Below, piece by piece: positions 45,209 to 53,528 of a stretch of DNA of 64,000 nucleotides. Within the stretch, counting starts at the first letter, position 1, and every line of letters begins with the position of its first letter. The translations under genes and the position numbers were made by a program. The notes under the pieces were generated by a model, which was not told the DNA's origin, searched no databases, and worked only from the letters and a program-made list of their open reading frames with translations. Source of the DNA: Saprospiraceae bacterium (lineage in GTDB: Bacteria; Bacteroidota; Bacteroidia; Chitinophagales; Saprospiraceae); contig JADJWV010000002.1 in the NCBI GenBank assembly GCA_016716185.1, positions 2,642,501-2,706,500 of the forward strand, given 5' to 3'.

Positions 45209-46186
45209 TTAAAATTTAAACTTTAATTGATAGCGGCCGATAATGCCCAAAGGATTATCATGAGAGTCAAGAATTACTTCAAAATAAGAACATTCTAAAT
45301 TCTTGCTGTACATGACTTCCATGGTGGTTGTATTTAAAATATCGAGATTCCCCGCTTTGGAATTTCTATCTGCATTATCCCTTCTACTTGTAATGAGACC
45401 TGAAACATCTCTGAACTTTCGTAGTTCCCTGGACCAGGGCACGAGATTGAAATTTGCAACTAAAATAAAATTTTGATAAGCATTGACCAACTTTATAGAA
45501 AGTTCCTCAAGAAATTGATTCAGTTTTCGATAAGACATCATCGTTATTAGTGGCAAATGGCTACTGATCATAATTTGAAAACTATCATTTCTGCTATTTG
45601 TAGTATATAAGCTGATCAATGTATTTTCCAAAAGTTCGTATTCAGATTTATTTGCCAATTCAAATTTTGACAAAATAGCTTTACCCAGAGCATCGGACTT
45701 TGGGAGTAAAAACTGATGCGGGAACCGGCTCTTAAATTTAATGACTTCACTTACCAGTTCAGGAGTAAACTCTTCAATGACGATGACATCTGCATTTTTC
45801 TGATCTACCAACTCAAGAATTTCCTCTAAGGAATTTTTACTTACTGCCGGATTCAAATATGCCAGTTGTATGGCATTCGGACTGGTCATCTTTGCCAGCT
45901 TCAGGTCGGTATTGAATGAATTCATCAAATAAAAAGCCATCAAACCAGAGCAAATCATACAGGTATACAACAATTTTTCGCTTTCTAAAAAAAGTGCAAC
46001 CACCCCACCCAACAAACATATAAGCATCCAATGAACGGCATAATTGGCAATTTTTATTACCCATAACCAGCCCACCGGTGGCATGATAAAAAACAAGCTC
46101 ACTGCTGCTATGCAGACTATGAGAACCCATTGAATTTTTGGAAAATATTTGTACAATTCATGTGTATTATAAACAAAAATAAGCAT
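45209..46186 (-). CDS. Membrane-anchored EEP-fold protein, probably catalytically degenerate (325 aa)
   Basis: Residues about 18-100 hold three hydrophobic segments (WVLIVCIAAVSLFFIMPPVG, MLICLLGGVVALFL, YTCMICSGLMAFYLM). The remainder follows the endonuclease/exonuclease/phosphatase plan: DVIVIEEF (metal-binding Glu of the family), ISSHLPLITMM, VANFNLVPWS and DSHDNPLGIIGRYQL. Compared with the usual GDFN and SDH motifs, the third motif has Asn for the catalytic Asp (VANFN), and the fourth reads S-H-D instead of S-D-H. The enzyme may therefore be inactive or changed in specificity. Function is unknown; the nearest relatives are EndA/Exo-like EEP proteins with an N-terminal membrane anchor. 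Confidence 0.7.
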   Translation of the reverse strand: MLIFVYNTHELYKYFPKIQWVLIVCIAAVSLFFIMPPVGWLWVIKIANYAVHWMLICLLGGVVALFLESEKLLYTCMICSGLMAFYLMNSFNTDLKLAKMTSPNAIQLAYLNPAVSKNSLEEILELVDQKNADVIVIEEFTPELVSEVIKFKSRFPHQFLLPKSDALGKAILSKFELANKSEYELLENTLISLYTTNSRNDSFQIMISSHLPLITMMSYRKLNQFLEELSIKLVNAYQNFILVANFNLVPWSRELRKFRDVSGLITSRRDNADRNSKAGNLDILNTTTMEVMYSKNLECSYFEVILDSHDNPLGIIGRYQLKFKF

Positions 46187-46335
46187 CGAATCAGAATCAT
46201 CAAGTATGAAATACTGATTAATTGAAATAATACTTATAAATTTTTGTTCGTGGTTGATTGAACGAAGTTCTGAAAAGATCTATCCTTAAATTTTGCATGT
46301 CCTGCAATAGTCAAGCAAATTTGTTTGCTTTTTAT

Positions 46336-48900
46336 TTACCTCCTCAGTAAACTGATTCTTTCCTTAAAACTCAATTTAACTCCTTCAGGATGCAATAAAC
46401 TGATAGCCATGATGTAGTTTCCTGCAGGCAGCGCATTTCCCTGAAGGTCATCTCCGTACCAACTGATAATTTGTCCGTCGTAAACTTCACTTTGATAGAT
46501 GAGGTTTACCAGGCTTCCCGACAAGGAATACAAACTGATATCGCAATAGTAAGCAGGCTTACTCGTATGAATACCAACTTGGATCTGATCTTCAAACCCG
46601 TCTCCATCGGGACTGATCCGTGGAGTATACAAGGTATATAGCACCCCTGAAGAATCGAATTTGAGTTCAGTTTTCTGGCTATTTGGAAGACCCGGAGTAG
46701 CGAAATCTTCCCAATGGCCTGCCGTTGTCCATGATGCTTTCTTAGAAGAAGGTAAATTCATATTAATTTTCTCGAGCGACTTCCCTTCCTCATCCTCAAC
46801 AAAAGGGTGATGCCAGTCTTGAGAATAATACAAGCTATCAATCGTGGTTTTTTCATTTCCTGAATTCAGATTCAACACGATTTTACCTCCTTCATCAGGT
46901 AATGAGGGCAGATCAAGTTCCAGAATCTGATACCTGTTGTGAGTAGGATATACAGAGATGAGGTCTTCCACATCGACGGTAAATGCCTGGTACTCTCCTG
47001 GTTTTAAAACCTCGTCAAATCTCAATGGATAATCTTTGCCAGATTCGCTGCCATCAGAAAATGAAAGATTTTTCAGTGAAATGTACTTTGAACTCTTGTT
47101 GAAAATTTCTACAAAATCGTAATGCAGCGAATAAGGATTAAAAAGGATTTCAGACCAAACCAGCTCACCCGGTTTTGGGTCCTGACCCAAAGCTATTTCC
47201 GGACTTTCAAAATCTGTAGGATTACCGTGACAATCGCGGATTGAATCCGTTTTGAGTTTATAAATTTCTCCCGGATCCATGGGTTGATGCAGCAACAGAA
47301 TCAATTCATTTGAGCGCTCTGTAAATTCTGCTGAAACGATGTCCTTTAAAGGAGACATGTGAAATATTCCAGGAAACCTGGTTGTTTCTGGATGAAGTTT
47401 TTCGTTAAAAATCAATTTGATTTCCCAAATACTCAGTGGAAATATATCTACCAGCTGTGGACCCCTGGTGTCAATTACTTCGCTGACCCAGGAATTCTCA
47501 AATCCGGGAGTCCCTCCCAGAGGATGTTTGCTGAATTTCCATGTAGTCTGCAAATCGCACAAAGATTTTTTTTGAATCCATTCCAATGCATACCCACCAT
47601 CCGCTTTATCCTGATCGTTAAAATCATTTTCCGAATATTGGACCTGGTGAATCAATTCTCCCTGGTCATTTCTCAATTCAAGAAAATCGCCTGAATTGTT
47701 CAAGGAAGGCCATTTCTCAAGAGGAATGGTCTTACCAAATGCACGGAATGCATTTACATCAGCTATATTACATAAGATGGCAAACTCACCAGGAGCCAAT
47801 AGGCTGTCTGGAAATTCCACCCAGGTATTTTCGTCAGAAATTGTGCAAGATTTCAGGTTTAGTAAATTGGCTGACCTGTTGTAAATTTCAATATATTCTG
47901 CATCGGGCAACATCCAGGCTGGAGAAGGATCTACCATCAATTCAGTAAATATCAGATCCAGATATTGAGGTTTATGACTATAATTCAATTGAAAATGGTA
48001 GGCTGCCCATAAAACTTCATTCCCAATGACATCTTTCACATTTTGATAAATCAGCGTATCAAACTTTAAACCAGAAATATCATTCTTATAAGTCAGCTTT
48101 AAACTTGAAGGATCAATCCATTCCAGATTTTCCGGTAATCCGTGAATCTGCAATTGATATTGGTTGATCGCGCTGCTGTAAAACGGATCAATTTCTTTGT
48201 CAAAAGAAAAGATCAGTGCTTTTTCGTCTGCGATTTGATGACCTGTAATCTTCGGCGATTGGCGATCCACACCTACCGAAATTTCGTCAAAATAAAAAGC
48301 AGTTTTACGGGATTCTGTATAGGTGCAATGGAGTCCAAAATAAAATAAAGAATCTGTAACCGGCCGACTGTAGCTAAACTCCTTAATATCGAGGTAATTT
48401 CCATTTTGCAAATCCTGAACGTAAATTTTCCAGAACTGATTTTGCAAATTGTAAATATGAAATCGTGCATAAAATGGTCCTTTTGCAAATAATTCCGGCA
48501 GTCCGGCATTCAAAAGAATTTTTCCATTTCCCTTCAGATGATAAATCTTCCAGCTGTCTTCACTTCCATTTTCTCCGATTTCCAAAACCAATGCTTCATT
48601 GGCTGGCCATTCATCTCGATCAGATTGAAGGAAAACTTCAAGTTTATTGGACACTGAAGGATCAAATTCCATTCGGACATCGAAAGTCCATCGAATGGAA
48701 TCTGCATTTACTGCAGCTCTCCATATCGCCGATTTACCTGCTGATGCCGCGTTCAGTTGCAATTCATTCCTGGAGTTGACCACAAAGTTTTCCCGGTCGC
48801 CAGTCCAATCCTCATGAAATACAGAGTTGAAAGGATCTGACCATTGAGCAGTTAAATGCGCTGCTGCCCACAGCATTAGGATGCTTAGGATGTGTCTCAT
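46336..48900 (-). CDS. Lamin-tail-domain surface protein with FlgD/gliding-type C-terminus (854 aa)
   Basis: Predicted secreted protein with a signal peptide (MRHILSILMLWAAAHLTAQ). Two lamin-tail (LTD) beta-sandwich domains lie at about 316-430 (FTELMVDPSPAWMLPDAEYI, EIYNRSANLLNLKSC) and 572-700 (SEILFNPYSLHYDFVEIFNK). Ig-like segments lie between them. The end (PRISPDGDGFEDQIQVGI, YGDDLQGNALPAGNYIMAIS) resembles the FlgD-Ig / gliding-motility C-terminal fold used as a T9SS signal. LTD proteins in Bacteroidota are often linked to secreted nucleases, but no nuclease is adjacent, so the role is unclear. It is divergent from asd, whose promoter element lies in the 67-bp gap. Confidence 0.82.
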   Translation of the reverse strand: MRHILSILMLWAAAHLTAQWSDPFNSVFHEDWTGDRENFVVNSRNELQLNAASAGKSAIWRAAVNADSIRWTFDVRMEFDPSVSNKLEVFLQSDRDEWPANEALVLEIGENGSEDSWKIYHLKGNGKILLNAGLPELFAKGPFYARFHIYNLQNQFWKIYVQDLQNGNYLDIKEFSYSRPVTDSLFYFGLHCTYTESRKTAFYFDEISVGVDRQSPKITGHQIADEKALIFSFDKEIDPFYSSAINQYQLQIHGLPENLEWIDPSSLKLTYKNDISGLKFDTLIYQNVKDVIGNEVLWAAYHFQLNYSHKPQYLDLIFTELMVDPSPAWMLPDAEYIEIYNRSANLLNLKSCTISDENTWVEFPDSLLAPGEFAILCNIADVNAFRAFGKTIPLEKWPSLNNSGDFLELRNDQGELIHQVQYSENDFNDQDKADGGYALEWIQKKSLCDLQTTWKFSKHPLGGTPGFENSWVSEVIDTRGPQLVDIFPLSIWEIKLIFNEKLHPETTRFPGIFHMSPLKDIVSAEFTERSNELILLLHQPMDPGEIYKLKTDSIRDCHGNPTDFESPEIALGQDPKPGELVWSEILFNPYSLHYDFVEIFNKSSKYISLKNLSFSDGSESGKDYPLRFDEVLKPGEYQAFTVDVEDLISVYPTHNRYQILELDLPSLPDEGGKIVLNLNSGNEKTTIDSLYYSQDWHHPFVEDEEGKSLEKINMNLPSSKKASWTTAGHWEDFATPGLPNSQKTELKFDSSGVLYTLYTPRISPDGDGFEDQIQVGIHTSKPAYYCDISLYSLSGSLVNLIYQSEVYDGQIISWYGDDLQGNALPAGNYIMAISLLHPEGVKLSFKERISLLRR

Positions 48901-48939
48901 AATGCGAAGTTAATAATTATTTAGCTGGTCCTTGTATTT

Positions 48940-48947
48940 TAACTTTG
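48940..48947 (+). promoter_or_regulatory. -7 promoter element (TAACTTTG) for asd
   Basis: TAACTTTG matches TAnnTTTG and lies 20 bp before the ATG at 48968. It lies inside the longer open frame that begins at a TTG (48932), which shows that frame start is not used. Confidence 0.55.
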
Positions 48948-48967
48948 CAAAAAATAAAAACATAAAC

Positions 48968-49963
48968 ATGCATCTAGCAGTTGTCGGAGTTACAGGATTG
49001 GTTGGTAAAACCATGCTCGAAGTGCTCAATGAAATGAATTTCAAGTTTGACCAATTGAGTTTAGTGGCCTCTGAAAGATCCGTAGGTAAAACGGTGCACT
49101 GGCAAGGGAAAGATCACATAGTTAAAAGTATGGAAGATGCCCTCCATTCAAAACCCGACATAGCCATCTTTTCAGCAGGCGGACAAACGTCCCTGGAGTG
49201 GGCACCAAAATTTGCCGAACGCGGAACGTTTGTTATTGATAATTCATCTGCCTGGAGGATGGATTCAAATTGCCCGCTGGTGGTTCCCGAAGTTAATCCA
49301 GAGTCCATTCTTGCTCATACACACATTATTGCAAACCCGAATTGTTCAACGATTCAAATGGTGGTTGCTCTTTTTCCACTTCACCAGGTTTACGGTATTG
49401 AAAGATTGGTCATTTCAACGTATCAATCATTCACCGGAACAGGCATGAAAGCTGTTTATCAATATGAAGCTGAACGCGATGGCAAACCTGTACCGGAACC
49501 AAGGGCTTATCATCATCCAATTTTTGAAAATTGTATACCCCAATGCGATTCGTTTCTGGATAACGACTACACCAAAGAAGAAATGAAATTGGTCAATGAA
49601 ACGCATAAGATCATGGGTGATCCTTCCATTGGGATTTGCGCAACAGCGGTGAGAGTACCGGTTCATGGTGGCCACTCCGAATCCGTAAATGTTCAGTTTC
49701 GCAAATCCTTTCAATTGGACGAAATTAAAAAACTGCTGGAGCATGCACCCGGTGTTGTATTGCTGGATGATCCTGCCCACTTTAAATACCCCACACCCCT
49801 GCAGGCCAAAAATAAAAATGAGGTATTTGTCGGACGATTGCGTTTAGATCCCTCGCATCCTCAGGCAATAAATCTTTGGATCACCGCCGACAATTTGCGA
49901 AAAGGGGCTGCTACAAATGCAGTGCAAATAGCACAATTGCTGGTTGAAAAGGGGCTGGTTTGA
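48968..49963 (+). CDS. asd: Aspartate-semialdehyde dehydrogenase
   Basis: Reduces aspartyl phosphate to aspartate semialdehyde with NADPH, the branch point for lysine/diaminopimelate, threonine and methionine. The nucleotide-binding start (LAVVGVTGLVGKTMLEVL), the catalytic C126 in NPNCSTIQM, and the active-site histidine region VPVHGGHSESVNVQF are present. Length (331 aa) is normal. The ATG at 48968 is chosen; an upstream TTG would place the promoter inside the gene. It starts in the gap shared with the divergent lamin-tail gene, and the coiled-coil gene follows after 183 bp. Confidence 0.95.
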   Translation: MHLAVVGVTGLVGKTMLEVLNEMNFKFDQLSLVASERSVGKTVHWQGKDHIVKSMEDALHSKPDIAIFSAGGQTSLEWAPKFAERGTFVIDNSSAWRMDSNCPLVVPEVNPESILAHTHIIANPNCSTIQMVVALFPLHQVYGIERLVISTYQSFTGTGMKAVYQYEAERDGKPVPEPRAYHHPIFENCIPQCDSFLDNDYTKEEMKLVNETHKIMGDPSIGICATAVRVPVHGGHSESVNVQFRKSFQLDEIKKLLEHAPGVVLLDDPAHFKYPTPLQAKNKNEVFVGRLRLDPSHPQAINLWITADNLRKGAATNAVQIAQLLVEKGLV

Positions 49964-50146
49964 CCCCGTACTTAATTTTTATTGGAAAATACGAATTTTG
50001 GATTGATTTTTGCACCTTTTAAACGTTAAAGCTTAAGTATCAGGTGTGGATTTGAAAATTCATATCTCGAAAGATAAATTATTAAACAAATGCCTCTGTC
50101 TGAGAGGGAAACGAATTCAATTTTTTAGCATCGAAAATATTATTTC

Positions 50147-51481
50147 ATGAGATCCAGGTTGGTTATTTGGGGGACCAATAAAGACGAAAACCGGGTATTG
50201 CTGGCAATTTCTCTCAATGCAGAGGAAAATCAGGTTGCTATTTGGAGCATTCCCGAATCCGCTATTACTGAAGAATTTTACAATTTAATGATGAGCTCCT
50301 GGAGGGAAGGTTCCGATTTGGATTTACCAGACGGCACTGAAAACCGAACCATCGAACTCACTATGGCCGAGACCATCCTCCCGGAAGATCTGAAAGTTGA
50401 AAAATCAGATGTGATTCAGCGAGCCCAACTGGAATGGCATTTTATTGTCTTATCTACGAAATTGTATAAGAACTTTAAAACTGAACTCGAAGATCTTGGT
50501 GATAAAATCAAAAGACTAGAAGAATACAGTTCAGAATTATGGGATGAACTCAAACAATTCTGGAGCACTGTCCAGCAACATATCTTTGATAAAAATATAT
50601 TGCGAGATCATTCTGATTCGCTTAAAGAAAAAACCAACTCGCTTTTTGAAGAACTCAAAAAACTTCGCAAAGCACAACAATCTGTTTTCAATCAGAAATC
50701 GAAAGAAATCTCAACTTATTTTACCGATAAGCTGGAAGCCATAACGCAAAAGATTCAGGGAGGTTCGGTCCTCAAACCCCAGTTTGATGAGCTCGTTCAA
50801 TTGCAAAAAGAATTGAAAGAAAAAGAACTCAGTCGAAAAGACAAGGATCATATTTTGGCCAAAATCAACGAATGTTTTAAATCCATTCGCGAAAAAAGAG
50901 AAACACAGCATCAGCATGGAACTGATGATTCCGGTCAGCAAAAATTCAGCAAACGATTTGAAGGACTTATTCAGGCCATCAAACGCATCGAACAATCCAT
51001 TGAATTCGAAGAAAAGAATATTTTTTTCGAAAATAAAAGAATAGCCAATACCGACGGCCAGCTTGAAGCACAAATACGCGTTGCAAAAATTAAAATGATC
51101 GAAGAGCGCCTGAAATCAAAACAGGCCAAGCTCTCAGAGTTGCTTGAAACCAAGGCCAAACTCGAGGTGCTGAACGAGAAAATTAAGAAAAGAGAAGAAA
51201 AGAATAAAAAAAGGCTCGAAAGGAAAGAGCAATTTGAGGAAGAAAAAGAAAAAATCAAAGCGCAAATTGCGGATGAAATTCAAGATTCTCTTGAAAAAGT
51301 TCCGGAAGAAGTGCAGGAAAAGCTGGTAAAAGCAGCGGAAGAAATTAAATCCACGATAAAAGGATCCAGAAAAAAGGACAATAAAAAAGCAGAAGCCAGT
51401 GAAGCCTCAGAAATCACCTCGTCGAATTTACCTGAGGCATTCCCCGATGATCCAATAATAAAAGACCAGGAGGAGGAATAA
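50147..51481 (+). CDS. Coiled-coil protein of unknown function (444 aa)
   Basis: Not recognised. Residues 1-110 look globular: MRSRLVIWGTNKDENRVLLA, then a short strand-rich segment ending in acidic residues. From about 110 on the protein is a long charged helix with Glu/Lys heptads (LEDLGDKIKRLEEYSSELWD, EERLKSKQAKLSELLETKAK), a strong coiled-coil prediction. The tail (about 400-444) is acidic and low in complexity. There is no signal peptide or membrane segment, so it should be cytoplasmic. It lies 37 bp before the HAD gene in the same direction. A structural or DNA-associated role is possible, but nothing in the sequence proves it. Confidence 0.75.
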   Translation: MRSRLVIWGTNKDENRVLLAISLNAEENQVAIWSIPESAITEEFYNLMMSSWREGSDLDLPDGTENRTIELTMAETILPEDLKVEKSDVIQRAQLEWHFIVLSTKLYKNFKTELEDLGDKIKRLEEYSSELWDELKQFWSTVQQHIFDKNILRDHSDSLKEKTNSLFEELKKLRKAQQSVFNQKSKEISTYFTDKLEAITQKIQGGSVLKPQFDELVQLQKELKEKELSRKDKDHILAKINECFKSIREKRETQHQHGTDDSGQQKFSKRFEGLIQAIKRIEQSIEFEEKNIFFENKRIANTDGQLEAQIRVAKIKMIEERLKSKQAKLSELLETKAKLEVLNEKIKKREEKNKKRLERKEQFEEEKEKIKAQIADEIQDSLEKVPEEVQEKLVKAAEEIKSTIKGSRKKDNKKAEASEASEITSSNLPEAFPDDPIIKDQEEE

Positions 51482-51518
51482 TTTCATACATTTATCATCC
51501 CAAGATTAATTTCACAAA

Positions 51519-51953
51519 ATGATTTCAGAAAAAATCCATCTCCATAAATTGTTTGATGACCAGGGAAACCTGATTTCCCCCGGACTGCCAGCAGAAATTA
51601 AAAATTTTCTCATCGATATAGATGGTACCATTTGCGAAGACATCCCCAACGAAGAACCCGAGAGGATGAAGACAGCCGAGGCCTATCCTGATGCCTTAAA
51701 GGTTATAAACCATTGGTACGAAGAAGGTCATATCATCACCTTTTTTACTTCGAGAACAGATGCGCATAAAGAGATCACAGAAGTATGGCTGCAATCCCAC
51801 GGATTCAAATATCATTTTTTATTGTTAAATAAACCCAGAGGTGGCAATTATCACTGGATCGACAATCACATCGTCCGTGCGACCCGTTATGAAGGAAAAT
51901 TCACCAAAGAATTTGTAGAAATCACTAAGAAGGTTCAGGTTTTTGAACCTTGA
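51519..51953 (+). CDS. HAD-superfamily hydrolase-like protein (144 aa)
   Basis: A small HAD-fold protein. Motif I is clear (FLIDIDGTICEDIPN, with the nucleophile Asp and the +2 Asp), motif II is ITFFTSRTDAHKE, and a late acidic residue appears in HWIDNHIVRATRY. A lysine in LLLNKPRGGNYHW fits motif III. The length suits a cap-less phosphatase. Some Bacteroidota relatives are labelled phosphoheptose isomerase in databases, which I believe is a transferred error; no isomerase signature is visible here. The substrate cannot be named. It ends 36 bp before heptamer tract B, and no terminator is visible. Confidence 0.8.
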   Translation: MISEKIHLHKLFDDQGNLISPGLPAEIKNFLIDIDGTICEDIPNEEPERMKTAEAYPDALKVINHWYEEGHIITFFTSRTDAHKEITEVWLQSHGFKYHFLLLNKPRGGNYHWIDNHIVRATRYEGKFTKEFVEITKKVQVFEP

Positions 51954-51989
51954 AATTAGATGTCAGTTGACAGGTGTTATTTTTAAAAG

Positions 51990-52079
51990 GTTTTTCGAAG
52001 TTTGACCTTTTGTCGTTTCGACTTTTTGACCTTTCGATCTTTAGACCTTTAGACTTTTCGACGTTTCGACCTTTAGATC
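51990..52079. repeat. Heptamer tract B (GACTTTT-like)
   Basis: About twelve degenerate seven-base units (GACCTTT, GACTTTT, GATCTTT, GACGTTT) directly after the HAD gene. The tract leads into a CGCTTTCAGCTTTGCGCTTT segment and then array B, the same order as at region A. Confidence 0.75.
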
Positions 52080-53208
52080 CTCACTTCACGCTTTCAGCTT
52101 TGCGCTTTAAGCTTCTTATCCATTCCCTATTAATATGCCACCCCTACGGGGCTGGATTTATAATATTTCCATTCCCTATTAATATGCCACCCCTACGGGG
52201 CTGAATTTATAATATTTCTATTCTCTATTAAGATGTCACCCCTACGGGGCTGGATTTATAATATTTCTATTCTCTATTAAGATGTCACCCCTACGGGGCT
52301 GGATTTATTATATTTCTATTCTCTATTAAGATGTCACCCCTACGGGGCTGGATTTATTATATTTCTATTCTCTATTAAGATGTCACCCCTACGGGGCTGG
52401 ATTCAGATTAAACTAATATTCCTAAATGCTTTATGCATTCTCTATTCTCTATTTATATGTCACCCCTACGGGGCTGGATTTATAATATTTCTATTCTCTA
52501 TTAAGATGTCACCCCTACGGGGCTGGATTTATAATATTTCTATTCTCTATTGATATGTCACCCCTGCGGGGCTGAATTTATAATATTTCTATTCTCTATG
52601 GATATGTCACCCCTACGGGGCTGGATTTATAATATTTCTATTCTCTATTGATATGTCACCCCTACGGGGCTGGAATTTATGATTTTTCCATTCCCTATTG
52701 ACATTCCACCCCTACGGGGCTGGATTAATAATATTTCTATTCTCTATTGATATGTCACCCCTACGGGGCTGGAATTTATAATATTTCAATTCTCTATTGA
52801 TATGTCACCCCTACGGGGCTGGATTTATAATATTTCTATTCTCTATTAATATGTCACCCCTACGGGGCTGGAATTTATAATATTTCAATTCTCTATTAAT
52901 ATGTCACCCCTACGGGGCTGGAATTTATGATTTTTCCATTCCCTATTGACATTCCACCCCTACGGGGCTGGAATTTGATTAAATTAATGATCCTGTAATC
53001 TTTATATAATCGCAATTTTATATACCCTCACTCCGCGCTTTCTGCTTATCGCTTTTCGCTTTAAGCTTCTTATCCATTCCCTATTGACATTCCACCCCTA
53101 CGGGGCTGGATTAATAATATTTCTATTCTCTATTGATATGTCACCCCTACGGGGCTGGAATTTGATTAAATTAATGATCCTGTAATCTTTATATAATTGC
53201 AATTTTCT

Positions 53209-53257
53209 TCCCGACATAAAGGTGATGTATTTCTATTTCACCAATTTCATGTCGGGA
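53209..53257. repeat. Nested 49-bp stem-loop in array B (copy 1)
   Basis: Same element as at 12387-12435: TCCCGACAT/ATGTCGGGA outer stem and GGTGA/TCACC inner stem, identical in both arms. Confidence 0.75.
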
Positions 53258-53394
53258 CCCAATCACTCCGCGCTTTCTGCTTATCGCTTTGCGCTTTAAG
53301 CTTCTTATCTATTCTCTATTGACATTCCACCCCTGCGGGGCTGGAATTTGATTAAATTAATGATCCTGTAATCTTTATATAATCGCAATTTTCT

Positions 53395-53443
53395 TCCCGA
53401 CATAAAGGTGATGTATTTCTATTTCAGCAATTTCATGTCGGGA
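53395..53443. repeat. Nested 49-bp stem-loop in array B (copy 2, inner stem changed)
   Basis: Same element as copy 1, but the inner 3' arm reads TCAGC instead of TCACC, which breaks one inner pair. The outer 9-bp stem is intact. Confidence 0.72.
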
Positions 53444-53528
53444 CCCAATCACTCCACGGTTTCTGCTTATCGCTTTGCGCTTTAAGCTTCTTATCTATTC
53501 GCTATGCTCCACCTTAAGTTTTTTGTAC

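Larger units (their letters stand above)
52121..53505 (+). repeat. Hairpin array B (20 UNCG-hairpin copies, mostly 49-bp units)
   Basis: Twenty copies of the CACCCC-T(N)CG-GGGCTG core lie between about 52138 and 53345. Most are in near-identical 48-50-bp units that include TTTATAATATTTCTATTCTC. The loop is TACG, except for two copies (near 52561 and 53331) that read TGCG. The array's end carries 137-140-bp composite units like those of array A (GATTAAATTAATGATCCTG and CGCTTTGCGCTTTAAGCTT segments). It fills the gap between the convergent HAD and M36 genes and contains no credible gene. Confidence 0.88.

Noticed and set aside
46314..46335. Plus-strand terminator (AGCAAA/TTTGCT with T run)
   Set aside because: The hairpin and T run have the right shape for the plus strand, but no plus-strand gene lies upstream, and on the minus strand there is no T run.
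48932..48967. N-terminal extension of asd from a TTG
   Set aside because: A TAACTTTG promoter element lies inside it, and the family's normal N-terminus starts at the ATG at 48968.
52121..53360. CRISPR array
   Set aside because: The repeats are periodic, but the intervals between cores are nearly identical rather than unique spacers, and no cas gene is present.
53209..53443. Insertion sequence ends
   Set aside because: The 49-bp stem-loops have terminal inverted repeats but no transposase gene between them, so they are at most non-autonomous elements.
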